The notes under the pieces were generated by a model. The model did no database searches. It had not been told where the DNA came from and saw only the letters and a program-made list of their open reading frames with translations. Below are positions 1 to 7,822 of a DNA stretch of 31,619 bases, one piece after another. The position numbers and the translations under genes were made by a program. Source of the DNA: DATLFA01 sp039934635 (GTDB lineage Bacteria > Actinomycetota > Acidimicrobiia > Acidimicrobiales > WLNW01); assembly GCA_039934635.1 (NCBI GenBank), contig JBDTLT010000041.1, positions 1-31,619 of the forward strand, read 5' to 3'. Every line of letters begins with the position of its first letter. Position 1 is the stretch's first letter.

Positions 1-201
1 TGTCACCTGCACTCGACCGCACCCAACGTCTCCGGCGTGACGCGGTTCAGCTACGACCTGCGTACGCTCGACATCGACGATCTCGTCGCGGGCCGCGGGC
101 CTCGCAACCCCGACGGCGAGGCAACGGGTACGACGGTCGGCGACTTCCTACGGGTGTCCGACCTCGCTCCGCTGCGGCTGCCGGCAAGGGCCGCGCACTG
201 A
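1..201 (+). CDS. C-terminal fragment of a protein, possibly 2-oxoglutarate/Fe(II)-type oxygenase
   Basis: Only the last 66 codons are inside the window; the frame is open from base 1 and ends in TGA at 199-201. The tail contains CLHSTAPN, then TRFSYDLRT, then an Asp-rich stretch and ATGTTVGDFLR. A His-containing segment followed by an R-F-S-x-D-x-R-T strand resembles the end of the double-stranded beta-helix in phytanoyl-CoA dioxygenase-like proteins, where a late His binds iron and a later Arg binds 2-oxoglutarate. That is a family-level resemblance from memory and the rest of the protein is needed to decide. It converges with the thiolase-like gene, with 10 bp between the two stops. Codon use is GC-rich like its neighbours, so the frame itself is probably real. 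Confidence 0.5.
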   Translation, partial: CHLHSTAPNVSGVTRFSYDLRTLDIDDLVAGRGPRNPDGEATGTTVGDFLRVSDLAPLRLPARAAH

Positions 202-211
202 GGTTTCGTTC

Positions 212-1375
212 TCAGGTTCGCAACACGAAACCTTGTGAGTTGAAGAAAAAGCCGCCGGGCGTCACGAGCGCGGCCCGCGCGCCGGCAACCTGGCGATCGC
301 CGGCCGCGCCGCGTAGTTGCACGACTGCCTCGCGCAGGTGGCCGCTGCCTCGGGTGGCGCCTTCGGACAGCGAACCGCCGTGCGGGTTCATGGGGACGCG
401 TCCATTGATCAGCACCCGGTTCTGCTCCTTGTCCCAGTGCTCTTCGAGGAACCGGCCGGCCTGCCCCGGCGCGCACCATCCGGCATTCTCGATCCACCCG
501 AGTGTGATGATCGTGAACCCGTCGTAGGGCAGGTACACATCGATGTCGTCGATCCAGATGTCGCTGGTGGCTTTCAGCCGCTCCACGACGACGTGTTGAC
601 CATGTCGGCGCAGGCTCGGCAACTGATCTTCGTCGTTGGTACCGACGAGCCCGGCGGATGCTGCGTGCACGAGCACCGGTGTGTGCGGCAGGTGGCGCGC
701 CCGTTCGACGGTGGTCACCACGAACGCGTCCGCGCCGTCGACCGGGACGTCCATGTCGAACAGGCAGAGCGGCTCGCGGATCATGCGAGCCGCGAGATAG
801 TCGCTCATGGTCAATGGCGTACGCATGGCGGCCAGAGGATTGTTGGCGGCGTTGGTGCGTCCGTTGATGGCGACGAGGCCGAAGTCTTCGCGACGACTGT
901 CGTATTCGTAGATGTAGCGGCTCGCCCACGCGGCGTATGCCGCAGCCATCGACGCGTTCTCGGGATATGAGGGCGTGCCCATGACCAGGTTGCGGCGAAG
1001 CGGATCGCCGGTACCGGACCTCGACGATCCGGGGCTGCGCATCATCGACGCGCACACGAGCGCGGTATCGCACGCGCCAGCGAAGACTGCGTTCACGGCG
1101 TCCATCATCGAAAAGCCGGCGACCGGCGTCGGACGCGTGTGATGGGTGATCGTCGGGATGCCGAGCATCCCCGCCAGTTGATGGGGCGCCGGCGCGCCGG
1201 GCTCGGCGGAGACGACGACACCATCGATGTCGTCGCGCTCGAGTCCGGCGTCACGGATCGCGGCGATCGACGCATCGGCCGCGAGCCCGGCCGACGAACG
1301 CCCGGCGTCGCGGCTGAATCCTGTCGATCCAATGCCGACGATCGCGACCTGATCCTGTGCGGCAAAGCGGCTCAT
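212..1375 (-). CDS. Thiolase-like protein (lipid-transfer/SCP-x-type), canonical Cys not evident
   Basis: A 387-residue protein starting MSRFAAQDQVAIVGIG, the usual N-terminal strand of SCP-x/acetyl-CoA acetyltransferase-like thiolases. The ATG at 1375 overlaps the stop of the upstream DUF35 gene (ATGA), so translation is probably coupled; the longer open frame to 1714 would run through that gene and is rejected. Late in the protein NPHGGSLSEG (His about residue 332) matches the thiolase N-x-x-GG-x-x-x-x-G loop. The position where thiolases carry the nucleophile (CASG-like) reads TPVAGFSMM, with no Cys. In the actinobacterial steroid pathway, Ltp2-type thiolase-fold proteins without the nucleophile act as side-chain aldolases with a DUF35 partner. 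By analogy this may be an aldolase or other CoA-thioester lyase rather than a thiolase; the substrate is unknown. Confidence 0.85.
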   Translation of the reverse strand: MSRFAAQDQVAIVGIGSTGFSRDAGRSSAGLAADASIAAIRDAGLERDDIDGVVVSAEPGAPAPHQLAGMLGIPTITHHTRPTPVAGFSMMDAVNAVFAGACDTALVCASMMRSPGSSRSGTGDPLRRNLVMGTPSYPENASMAAAYAAWASRYIYEYDSRREDFGLVAINGRTNAANNPLAAMRTPLTMSDYLAARMIREPLCLFDMDVPVDGADAFVVTTVERARHLPHTPVLVHAASAGLVGTNDEDQLPSLRRHGQHVVVERLKATSDIWIDDIDVYLPYDGFTIITLGWIENAGWCAPGQAGRFLEEHWDKEQNRVLINGRVPMNPHGGSLSEGATRGSGHLREAVVQLRGAAGDRQVAGARAALVTPGGFFFNSQGFVLRT

Positions 1376-1848
1376 GAGGCGCTCCCTGGGTTCGTTGTAT
1401 CGGCGAGACGAAACGCAGGGAAGGGGACGCCATCGCGATCGATCCACGCGATCTCGACCGGCATGCCGATAGTGAGGTCGGCGGCCGCACAGTCGACGAC
1501 CGTGCTCGTGAAACGCAATGCGGGCTGTTCGACGAGCTCGACGGTTGCCACCGGGTGGGGTCCGGCGCTGTAGTCGACGCCGGGCGCCGGCGGGCCTTGA
1601 TGTAGCAACATCAAGAGGTGGATCGTGCCGCGCCCGCTCACTTCGGTTGGTTGGAGATCCCGTGACCAACACTGCGGACAGACGGGCTTGGGCGGGTGGT
1701 GCCACCGCTGGCACTCATTGCACCGGTTGAGGAGCAATCGTCGCTCCAACCACCCTGCATAGAACGCCCGGTTGTCGTGGTCGATACGCGCACGGGGCAA
1801 TCGCTCGACAAGCTCGGAGTCGGTTACCGGGGAAGGCTCGGCTGCCAT
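1372..1848 (-). CDS. DUF35 zinc-ribbon/OB-fold protein, partner of the thiolase-like protein
   Basis: A 158-residue protein. ATG at 1848 is preferred because AGGAG lies about six bases upstream; an in-frame start at 1902 would intrude into the divergent gene. A rubredoxin-like zinc ribbon is formed by C43-x2-C46 and C57-x2-C60 (RCNECQRWHHPPKPVCPQC), followed by an OB-fold with GRGTIHLLMLLHQG and a C-terminal GMPVEIAWIDRDG strand. DUF35 proteins bind acyl-CoA and associate with thiolase or ketosynthase-like partners; in cholesterol side-chain degradation they form complexes with Ltp2 aldolases. The 4-bp ATGA overlap with the thiolase-like gene supports a stoichiometric complex here. It is divergent from the metallo-beta-lactamase gene with only 47 bp between starts. 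Confidence 0.85.
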   Translation of the reverse strand: MAAEPSPVTDSELVERLPRARIDHDNRAFYAGWLERRLLLNRCNECQRWHHPPKPVCPQCWSRDLQPTEVSGRGTIHLLMLLHQGPPAPGVDYSAGPHPVATVELVEQPALRFTSTVVDCAAADLTIGMPVEIAWIDRDGVPFPAFRLADTTNPGSAS

Positions 1849-1895
1849 TTCGGCTCCTCTGGTGATGCGTCTGCGGACCTGCATACGCTCGCGCC

Positions 1896-2741
1896 ATGTC
1901 ACTGGGATGGAAAGTCGGCGACGCGTTGATCTCGGTGGTCACCGAAACCGAGCTCGTCGCTTCCAGCGAGATGTTCATTCGGCAGCCGCCGAGCGTGCTC
2001 GACCCGTATCGCGAGTGGTTGGCGCCCTACCTGACCGATGACGGCCAATTCCGCATGATCGTGCAGGCCTTCCTGGTGGCCGTCGACGGGCTGCGCATGG
2101 TGGTCGACACGTGCATCGGCAACGGCAAGAACTTCGGACCCAACATGCCCGAGTTCAACAACCTCGACACCCGCTTCGTCGAAGACCTCGCCGCGGCCGG
2201 CTTCGCCCCTGACGAGGTCGACTACGTGATCTGCACCCATCTGCACGTCGACCATGTCGGATGGAACACGCAACTCATCGACGGGATGTGGGTTCCGACG
2301 TTCCCTCGAGCTCGCTACGTGATGTCGCAGCCCGATCTCGCGTACTGGCGCGAACACGAAGCGCTGCACAACCCGTTCGCCGTCTCTGTGCAACCCGTCG
2401 TCGACGCGGGGCTCGCCGACGCGGTGGTTACCGATCACCGCATCAGCCCGAGCGTGGCGCTGTTGCCGACACCGGGTCACACGCCGGGGCATGTGAGCGT
2501 GCACATCACGTCGCAGGGCGAGTCGGCGATCATCACCGGCGACATGGTCCATTCGCCGGTTCAGTTCGCGCGCCCCGATTGGTCATCGGTGGCCGATACC
2601 GACCGAGACGAGGCGGTGCGATCGCGCGAACGGCTCATCACGATGACCGGCAATAGGCCCACGTTGGTGATCGGCACGCACTTCCCACCACCGACCGCGG
2701 CGCATCTGGTGAACAACGGCGACGGGTGGACCTTCCAGTAG
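1896..2741 (+). CDS. Metallo-beta-lactamase-fold hydrolase
   Basis: A 281-residue MBL-fold enzyme starting MSLGWKVGDALI. The metal motif CTHLHVDHVGWN gives H115-x-H117-x-D119-H120; further ligands are H195 or H199 in TPGHTPGHVSV, D216 in TGDMVHSP and H262 in IGTHFPPP. This is a complete two-metal hydrolase set. The sequence resembles the quorum-quenching lactonase/glyoxalase II-like branch (family 250-300 residues) rather than class B beta-lactamases; the substrate could be a lactone or thioester, which would suit a catabolic neighbourhood, but is not shown. The gene is read divergently from the DUF35/thiolase-like pair and could share a promoter region with it. Its stop is 22 bp from the stop of the convergent alpha/beta hydrolase gene. 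Confidence 0.9.
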   Translation: MSLGWKVGDALISVVTETELVASSEMFIRQPPSVLDPYREWLAPYLTDDGQFRMIVQAFLVAVDGLRMVVDTCIGNGKNFGPNMPEFNNLDTRFVEDLAAAGFAPDEVDYVICTHLHVDHVGWNTQLIDGMWVPTFPRARYVMSQPDLAYWREHEALHNPFAVSVQPVVDAGLADAVVTDHRISPSVALLPTPGHTPGHVSVHITSQGESAIITGDMVHSPVQFARPDWSSVADTDRDEAVRSRERLITMTGNRPTLVIGTHFPPPTAAHLVNNGDGWTFQ

Positions 2742-2763
2742 CTCGCGAGGTGGAGCGCCGCGC

Positions 2764-4152
2764 TCAACCGAGCGCAGCAACCATTCGGTCGGCATCGGCT
2801 GCGAGCAACACGCCCGCCTCGACTGCCGCAGCGGTCGCCCGCTGGTATCGCTCGCGGTAGACCTGGCGCGTCGGGTACAGCGCACGCAACATCTCGTCGG
2901 AGAATGGTGTGGTCGAGCCGGTGAGTACCAGCGTGCCGTCGCGCGCCACACCGCGGTGGCACGCCGTCGGTACGTCGACGTCGGGAAGGCGCACGCCACC
3001 GAGCGCGACGCCGAGATGGTCGCGGCGAATGACCGGTCCGCGTTCTTCGATATCGAATTCGATGGGCGGCTGACGCGGTGGCGGCGTGCCATCGACCAGC
3101 CAGCGTTGGAAGTGCTGGAGCGCGGCGGAGCGCACTGGTTCCATCGTCAAGATGTTGGCGTCGGCCGGCGTGCCCATCGGGCTCTCTTCGGTGCCGAGGT
3201 CGCGGGGCCAATTCGAGGGCAGTCGTTCAGTGCCGCGGCGCCGTGACCCGTGCGCGTGGCCGGCAACCTCCCAGTGGCGGAAATGCTCCGAATCGGGCTG
3301 GCGCACGGGGTAGTAGCCGGTTGCCTCGGTCTCGCTGTTGAGTACGAACACCGGAACGTCGAGGTCGTCGCGCAATAGGTGTGCACCGGGAGGCATCTTG
3401 GTGACCGCGTCCGGGATCTCCTTGGGTGTGGCGAGGCGGCCCGCGACCGACGGCGACACCTCGAGTGGGCTGCCGTTGCCGAAGTAGATGTCGAGGAGGA
3501 AGCCGTCGATCGCCTGCGTGAGTGGCTGTATGGCGTTGAGGTAGGTGGCCAGCCAGTTGGCCGACTGTGAAGCCCCCAGCGCCAGGATGTGGCGCACATC
3601 GAGGCCTGCAAGCGGGTCGTTCGATCCGCGCGGCCGTTCGCGGCCGACAACCGTCGCGGCCTGAGTGAAGATGTCGTAGGCCGCGCCGTCGCTCGGTAGC
3701 GAGAGCGAGCCGTAGCGCGCCGGATCCCAAATGGTGAGCCCCGGCGACGCGCCACCGGGATAGCCGTGTACACCGTTGCGTTGCGTGCTGACGCCGACGA
3801 ACGCAAACCCACCGTCGTAGATCTCGGGGCTCTCGCCGGCCAGCAAATCGAATCCGAGCGACACGTTGTTCCAGAACAACACGACCGTGCCGTTGAAGCG
3901 GTCGGGGTCGGCGGGTCGTCGCACCAACAGTCGCGTCCTGTATGGCGCACTGCCTGACGGCTCGGCCTGCCACCGCCCATCGAACGATCGGTCGGTACCG
4001 GCGCGATGACGGAAGAGCTGTGCCGCTCCTGTGAGACCCCACTCTTCTTCCACATAGCCGCAGGCATCGAGGTCGAACGTGGCCGCCGCGAACGGCCAGC
4101 CATGAGCACCACCGGTGATGCGTCCCGTGATCTGTGTCGCAGTCGTTTGCAC
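2764..4152 (-). CDS. Alpha/beta hydrolase domain-containing protein (Abhydrolase_10-like)
   Basis: A 462-residue hydrolase. GTG at 4152 is chosen because AAGGAG lies nine bases upstream; further upstream the frame runs antisense through the flavodoxin gene and turns Arg-rich. The sequence opens QTTATQITGRITGGAHGWPF and has the GTVVLFWNNVSLG strand and VSTQRNGVHGYPG loop seen in a large actinobacterial family of uncharacterised alpha/beta hydrolases. The probable nucleophile is S195 in GASQSANWL; D/E and H candidates lie near LNSETEATGYYP and EVAGHAHGS. No signal peptide is seen, so it is probably cytoplasmic and acts on esters or lactones. It lies 17 bp after the flavodoxin-like gene on the same strand, so the two are likely co-transcribed, and both are divergent from the MFS transporter. 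Confidence 0.85.
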   Translation of the reverse strand: MQTTATQITGRITGGAHGWPFAAATFDLDACGYVEEEWGLTGAAQLFRHRAGTDRSFDGRWQAEPSGSAPYRTRLLVRRPADPDRFNGTVVLFWNNVSLGFDLLAGESPEIYDGGFAFVGVSTQRNGVHGYPGGASPGLTIWDPARYGSLSLPSDGAAYDIFTQAATVVGRERPRGSNDPLAGLDVRHILALGASQSANWLATYLNAIQPLTQAIDGFLLDIYFGNGSPLEVSPSVAGRLATPKEIPDAVTKMPPGAHLLRDDLDVPVFVLNSETEATGYYPVRQPDSEHFRHWEVAGHAHGSRRRGTERLPSNWPRDLGTEESPMGTPADANILTMEPVRSAALQHFQRWLVDGTPPPRQPPIEFDIEERGPVIRRDHLGVALGGVRLPDVDVPTACHRGVARDGTLVLTGSTTPFSDEMLRALYPTRQVYRERYQRATAAAVEAGVLLAADADRMVAALG

Positions 4153-4169
4153 GATGTGGTGCTCCTTGT

Positions 4170-4622
4170 TCACAAAAGCTGGGCGGCGAGCGCGGCGCCG
4201 AGTTCCCACGCGGCCTCGAGGTCGGCCGCGGTCGGTTTGCCCAACACCGTCAGCGGCGGCTGCGCCAACTGCCACCGCAGCCCGGTGGTGATCTTTTCGA
4301 TCGCAAGCAACGCGCCGGCCGTGTCGTTGTCGCCATGCACGTACACCGCGTACGGGCGACCGCGGGTTGCGTCGAGGCAGGGGTAATAGATCTGATCGAA
4401 GAAGTGTTTGAGCGCGCCCGACATGTAGCCGAGGTTGGCCGGTGTGCCCAAGACGTAACCGTCGGCGTGCATGACGTCGAGCGCAGTCGCGGCAAGCGCG
4501 GGGCGCGACACCACGTCGACCCCTTGGATGCGACTGTCGGTCGCGCCGTCGCGCACCGCCTCGAGCATGGACTGCAGCGATGGCGACGGCGTGTGGTGGA
4601 CGATCAACAGCGTCTGGGCCAT
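4170..4622 (-). CDS. Flavodoxin/NADPH-dependent FMN reductase-like protein
   Basis: A 150-residue protein, MAQTLLIVHHTPSPSLQSMLEAV, with the flavodoxin-fold first strand and phosphate-binding loop (HHTPSPSLQ), then DGYVLGTPANLGYMSGALKHFFDQ, typical of the WrbA/NQO-like flavodoxin group in which the GTP-x-x-x-x-x-SG loop contacts FMN. A third flavin loop is YVHGDNDTAGA. The length fits a single flavodoxin domain. The ATG at 4622 sits 49 bp from the divergent MFS start; no strong Shine-Dalgarno is visible. It precedes the alpha/beta hydrolase by 17 bp. It could donate electrons or reduce quinones; it is not the HsaB-type flavin reductase, which has a different fold. Confidence 0.85.
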   Translation of the reverse strand: MAQTLLIVHHTPSPSLQSMLEAVRDGATDSRIQGVDVVSRPALAATALDVMHADGYVLGTPANLGYMSGALKHFFDQIYYPCLDATRGRPYAVYVHGDNDTAGALLAIEKITTGLRWQLAQPPLTVLGKPTAADLEAAWELGAALAAQLL

Positions 4623-4671
4623 CGAGGGCAACTCTACGCACGACAAGCCCGCGGCTGTTACGGTCCGGTCG

Positions 4672-6075
4672 GTGACGCGCACACGGGGGTGGGGCTTCGT
4701 CCTCGCGTCGACGGGGATCGGGTCATTCGTGACATCCGCCAACCTCAGCACCGTAAACGTGGCGTTCCCTGATCTGAAGGCTTCGTTCGAGGGCGAATCG
4801 CTGGCGTCGTTGGGCTGGGTGATCAACGCCTACACGATCGTGTTCGCGGCCATCTTGCTGCCGGCCGGTCGGATGGCAGACAGTCACGGTCGGCGGCGCA
4901 TGTTCTATGCGGGGTTGACCTTCTTCGCGATCGGCTCGTTGATCACCGGGTCGGCGCCCACCCTCGAGATCGTGGTTCTCGGTCGCGCGGTCCAGGGGAT
5001 CGGTGGCGCGCTGATCGCTCCGGCGTCGCTCGGTTTGCTCCTCGAGGCGTCGCCTCCCGACGAGATCACGCGATCGGTCGCGCTCTACGGCGGTATCACC
5101 GCGGTGGGTGTGGCGACTGGCCCGACGCTCGGCGCATTTGTCGTCGACTCGGCCGGCTGGCGTTGGTCATTCCTGTTGAGCCTGCCGTTTGCGTTCGCGG
5201 CGTGGTTCGTCGGCCGCAATCACTTGTCGACGGCACGAGGTCTGCACCGTCAGCGAGTCGACGCGGTCGGTGTCGTGCTGGCCGCGGTTGCGATGGCGTC
5301 GGTTTCCCTGGCGATCGCAGAAGGCGGCAACTGGGGTTGGTCGAGCGGTCGCGTCGTCGGGGCGTTCGTGTTGGGCGTCCTCGCCGGCGTCTGGTTCGTG
5401 CTGCGCTGCCAGCGCCATCCCGCGCCGGTGTTGCCCATCGAGTTGTTTCGCGTTCGGGCCTTCTCGCTGTCCACGAGTGGCACGGTGCTCTTCGGCGTGG
5501 GCACCGGCGCCCTGTTGCTCTCGAACGTTCTGTTCCTCACGCAGGTGTGGCACTACTCGATCGTGCGCGCGGGTCTCGCCATGTCGCCGTCGCCCATCGT
5601 GGCGGCCTTGGCCGCGCCGGTGGTCGGACGTTTTGGCGCACGCCTCGGCGAGCGCACCATCGGTGTCCCCGGCGCGCTCGTCCTCGCATCGGCCGTGTTG
5701 TGGTATCGCTTCCATGTCGACATCGAGCCGCACTACTGGGTCGATTGGTTCCCGGGGACGGTGATGGCCGGCCTCGGTATCAACACCGCGTTCCCGATGC
5801 TGCAGTCAGCCGGTGTGCGCGACGTCGGCGCGGCCCGCTTTTCGATCGCCAACGCGTCGACCCGCGCCGCTCTCCAGCTCGGCACGGCCGTCGGTGTCGC
5901 GGTGCTCGTGGCGATACTCGGCGAACGAACCAACGCGCTCAGTGACTTCCGCACGGTCTGGCTGATGATCGCGATCGTTGCCGTTGCCATTGCACTGCTC
6001 ATCGCGCCGATTCAACCGGCCCCGCGCGTGAAGGCACTTCAGGACCCTGTTCTCGCAGCACGACCTCGTTCGTGA
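4672..6075 (+). CDS. MFS transporter, DHA2 (EmrB/QacA-like) drug efflux family
   Basis: A 467-residue integral membrane protein. GTG at 4672 (GTRTRGWGFVLAST region) is preferred because upstream codons overlap the antisense flavodoxin gene; no clear Shine-Dalgarno supports it. The first helix GFVLASTGIGSFVTSANLSTVNVAFPDL and the helix 2-3 loop LPAGRMADSHGRRRMF (MFS motif A) are clear, followed by GRAVQGIGGALIAPASLGLL and GWRWSFLLSLPFAFAAWFV, both typical of DHA2 proton antiporters with up to 14 helices. Substrates cannot be read from the sequence. Divergent transcription from the hydrolase/flavodoxin operon across 49 bp suggests common control, perhaps export of a toxic intermediate. The stop is 42 bp from the stop of the convergent VOC gene. 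Confidence 0.9.
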   Translation: MTRTRGWGFVLASTGIGSFVTSANLSTVNVAFPDLKASFEGESLASLGWVINAYTIVFAAILLPAGRMADSHGRRRMFYAGLTFFAIGSLITGSAPTLEIVVLGRAVQGIGGALIAPASLGLLLEASPPDEITRSVALYGGITAVGVATGPTLGAFVVDSAGWRWSFLLSLPFAFAAWFVGRNHLSTARGLHRQRVDAVGVVLAAVAMASVSLAIAEGGNWGWSSGRVVGAFVLGVLAGVWFVLRCQRHPAPVLPIELFRVRAFSLSTSGTVLFGVGTGALLLSNVLFLTQVWHYSIVRAGLAMSPSPIVAALAAPVVGRFGARLGERTIGVPGALVLASAVLWYRFHVDIEPHYWVDWFPGTVMAGLGINTAFPMLQSAGVRDVGAARFSIANASTRAALQLGTAVGVAVLVAILGERTNALSDFRTVWLMIAIVAVAIALLIAPIQPAPRVKALQDPVLAARPRS

Positions 6076-6117
6076 GCAGGTTGAATATCGAAGTGGTGCT
6101 GCGAGTTCGATGGTTTG

Positions 6118-6501
6118 TCAGCGTTTGGGGGCGCTGAGTTCGAGGACGAGGCCGTCGGGATCGATGACGCGCGCGTTGTAGCTGACGGCTTCTTCGAACA
6201 CCTCGCCGACCGCTATGCCACGCGACAACAAGTCGGCACGCATTTGATCTAGTGCGGCGCGGTCGCTGACGGAGAACGAAAGGTGATCGATCGCCGTGGC
6301 CTGCAACGCGCGAGCTTGATCCGCTGTCGCCGTCTGCATGCCGACCACGAATCGCGCGGTCGGATGCCGTAGCCCCGCGTAGGGGCCGGATGCGATGGTG
6401 CCCTCGACGAACTGCTCGAGTCCGAGCACGCTGCTGTACCAGGATGCGCTCACGGCTACGTCCCTTACGACCAGCTGCACGTGCGAGAATCCCTGGATCA
6501 C
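6118..6501 (-). CDS. Small VOC (glyoxalase/dioxygenase superfamily) protein
   Basis: A 127-residue single-module VOC protein starting (GTG) IQGFSHVQLVVRDVAVSASWYSSVLG, the classic first beta-alpha-beta unit, and ending DPDGLVLELSAPK with the metal-ligand-like Glu. The family includes glyoxalase I, fosfomycin resistance proteins and extradiol dioxygenase modules. H7 and the terminal E are plausible metal ligands. It is too short to be HsaC or another two-domain extradiol dioxygenase, which are about 290-300 residues, even though it is divergent from hsaA-like with only 38 bp between the starts. No Shine-Dalgarno is obvious upstream of the GTG. The function is unknown; catabolic isomerase or detoxification are reasonable options. 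Confidence 0.85.
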   Translation of the reverse strand: MIQGFSHVQLVVRDVAVSASWYSSVLGLEQFVEGTIASGPYAGLRHPTARFVVGMQTATADQARALQATAIDHLSFSVSDRAALDQMRADLLSRGIAVGEVFEEAVSYNARVIDPDGLVLELSAPKR

Positions 6502-6539
6502 GCTTTGACGGTAGCAGCCGGGGACTTGGGGGAAACAGA

Positions 6540-7709
6540 ATGAATGACCGGTTCCTCGAAGGTGTCACGGCTGTGCTCGGCGACCTGCGCGACCGAGCCC
6601 GCGACATCGAGGAGCGGCGCCGGGTGTCCGACGACTCGATGAAGCAGCTGATCGGCACCGGAGTCTTCCGGGCGCTGCAGCCGGCGCGCTACGGGGGTCT
6701 CGAGCTCGAAGCGGTGGTCTTCTACGAAGCGGTGCGCCGCATCGCCGGTGCGTGTGGTTCCACCGGCTGGGTGGCGTCGATCATCGGCGTGCACCCCTGG
6801 CAGCTCGCGCTCTTCCCCGACCAAGCCCAAGCCGACGTGTGGTCCGCCGACCCGGACACGTTGGTCAGCTCCTCTTACGCGCCGACGGGGCGCGTCGATG
6901 CGGTCGACGGTGGTTACCGCGTCACCGGTCGCTGGAACTTTTCGTCGGGATGCGACCACGCACAATGGGTGTTCCTCGGGGGAGCGGTGCTCGATGCCGC
7001 AGGCAAGCCGATCGATTTCGGCACCGTGCTCGTGCCGCGGAACGATTTTGTGATCGACGATGTGTGGGACACGGTTGGTCTGCGGGGGACCGGTAGCAAC
7101 GACGTCGTCGTGGACGACGCCTTCGTGCCATTGCATCGCTTCTTGAGCTTCATGGATACGGCTCGCTGTCAGTGTCCTGGCCATGCCGTGAACAAGGCAC
7201 CGCTCTACCGTCTGCCTTTCGCGTCAGTGTTCTCGAACACGATCACCGCGCCGATCATCGGCATGGCGCAGGGGGCGTACGACGCGCACGTCGCAATGGC
7301 AAGCGAACGATTGCGCATCTCCTACGGCGGTCAGCGCGTGGTCGACGACGGGTTCGCGCAAGTGCGCATTGCGTCTGCAGCGAGCGAGATCGACGCAGCA
7401 TGGCTGCAACTCGAGCGCAACATGCGCGACCTCACTCACTACGCAGTCGACGACGCGAGGATACCTATGGAGCTCAGGGCGCGCGCTCGGCGCGACCAAG
7501 TGCGCGGCACCGAGCGCGCAATCGAAGCAATCGACACATTGTTCGAGAACTCGGGTGGCCATGCGTTGCGCCGCGGTACGCCCATCGAGCGCGCGTGGCG
7601 CGATGCACACAGCGGCCGAGCACACGTGGTCAACGACCCCGAGCGGGCGCTGGCGATGTACGGCAAGCTGGCGTTGGGTTTGTCGATCGATCAAGAACCG
7701 ATGGTCTAG
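6540..7709 (+). CDS. hsaA: HsaA-like flavin-dependent monooxygenase (acyl-CoA dehydrogenase fold)
   Basis: A 389-residue protein with ATG at 6540 preceded by GGGGGA. HsaA is the oxygenase of the two-component enzyme that hydroxylates 3-HSA to the catechol 3,4-DHSA in steroid ring degradation, using FADH2 supplied by HsaB. The match to my recollection of mycobacterial HsaA runs through the whole length: LLQP/ALQPARYGGLELE, RIAGACGSTGWVASIIGVH, SSSYAPTG, GRWNFSSGCDHAQWVFLGG, DVWDTVGLRGTGSNDVVV, PFELRARARRDQ-like MELRARARRDQVRGTE, and WRDAHSGRAHVVNDPERA. Length is as expected for the family (about 390). No HsaB reductase is present here, so the partner must be elsewhere. The substrate may be a steroid catabolite or another phenol. 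An HsaD-like gene follows after 113 bp of tandem repeats. Confidence 0.9.
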   Translation: MNDRFLEGVTAVLGDLRDRARDIEERRRVSDDSMKQLIGTGVFRALQPARYGGLELEAVVFYEAVRRIAGACGSTGWVASIIGVHPWQLALFPDQAQADVWSADPDTLVSSSYAPTGRVDAVDGGYRVTGRWNFSSGCDHAQWVFLGGAVLDAAGKPIDFGTVLVPRNDFVIDDVWDTVGLRGTGSNDVVVDDAFVPLHRFLSFMDTARCQCPGHAVNKAPLYRLPFASVFSNTITAPIIGMAQGAYDAHVAMASERLRISYGGQRVVDDGFAQVRIASAASEIDAAWLQLERNMRDLTHYAVDDARIPMELRARARRDQVRGTERAIEAIDTLFENSGGHALRRGTPIERAWRDAHSGRAHVVNDPERALAMYGKLALGLSIDQEPMV

Positions 7710-7711
7710 AC

Positions 7712-7814
7712 GGAAACCAGGCCCGAGCGGCCTTTCAGAGCGGGAAACCAGGCCCGAGCGGCCTTTCAGAGCGGGAAACCAGGCCCGAGCGGCCTTTCAG
7801 AGCGGAAAACCAGG
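7712..7814. repeat. Three tandem 31-bp palindromic repeats plus a partial fourth
   Basis: Three head-to-tail identical units occupy 7712-7742, 7743-7773 and 7774-7804, followed by a 10-base partial copy (7805-7814) with one mismatch. Each unit carries the perfect inverted repeat AGGCC-CGAGC-GGCCT, and across unit junctions TTTC pairs with GAAA seven bases on, so alternating small hairpins could form in RNA. The block lies wholly between the hsaA-like stop and the hsaD-like Shine-Dalgarno. The unit length is not a multiple of three and no gene uses it. A diverged copy in the opposite orientation is at 21573-21602. It could be a REP-like dispersed element, or act as an RNA processing or attenuation signal within the operon. 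Confidence 0.95.
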
Positions 7815-7816
7815 AG
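7812..7816 (+). promoter_or_regulatory. Shine-Dalgarno of the hsaD-like gene
   Basis: AGGAG stands three bases before ATG at 7820 and six bases before the next in-frame ATG at 7823. The six-base spacing favours 7823 as the start. The AGG of this site belongs to the partial fourth copy of the 31-bp repeat, so the repeat array abuts or supplies the ribosome binding site. Confidence 0.65.
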
Positions 7817-7822
7817 CACATG

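Noticed and set aside
4170..4622. Flavodoxin-like protein as HsaB
   Set aside because: HsaB reductases have a split-barrel FMN-binding fold, not the flavodoxin GTP-loop pattern seen here.
6118..6501. VOC protein as the missing HsaC extradiol dioxygenase
   Set aside because: At 127 residues it is a single module, less than half the length of HsaC.
7712..7814. Repeat array as a CRISPR
   Set aside because: Units are directly abutting with no spacers, only three copies, and no cas gene is in the window.
7172..7819. Longer upstream extension of the hsaD-like frame
   Set aside because: It runs out of frame through the hsaA-like gene and the repeats, and the start with AGGAG at 7823 matches family length.
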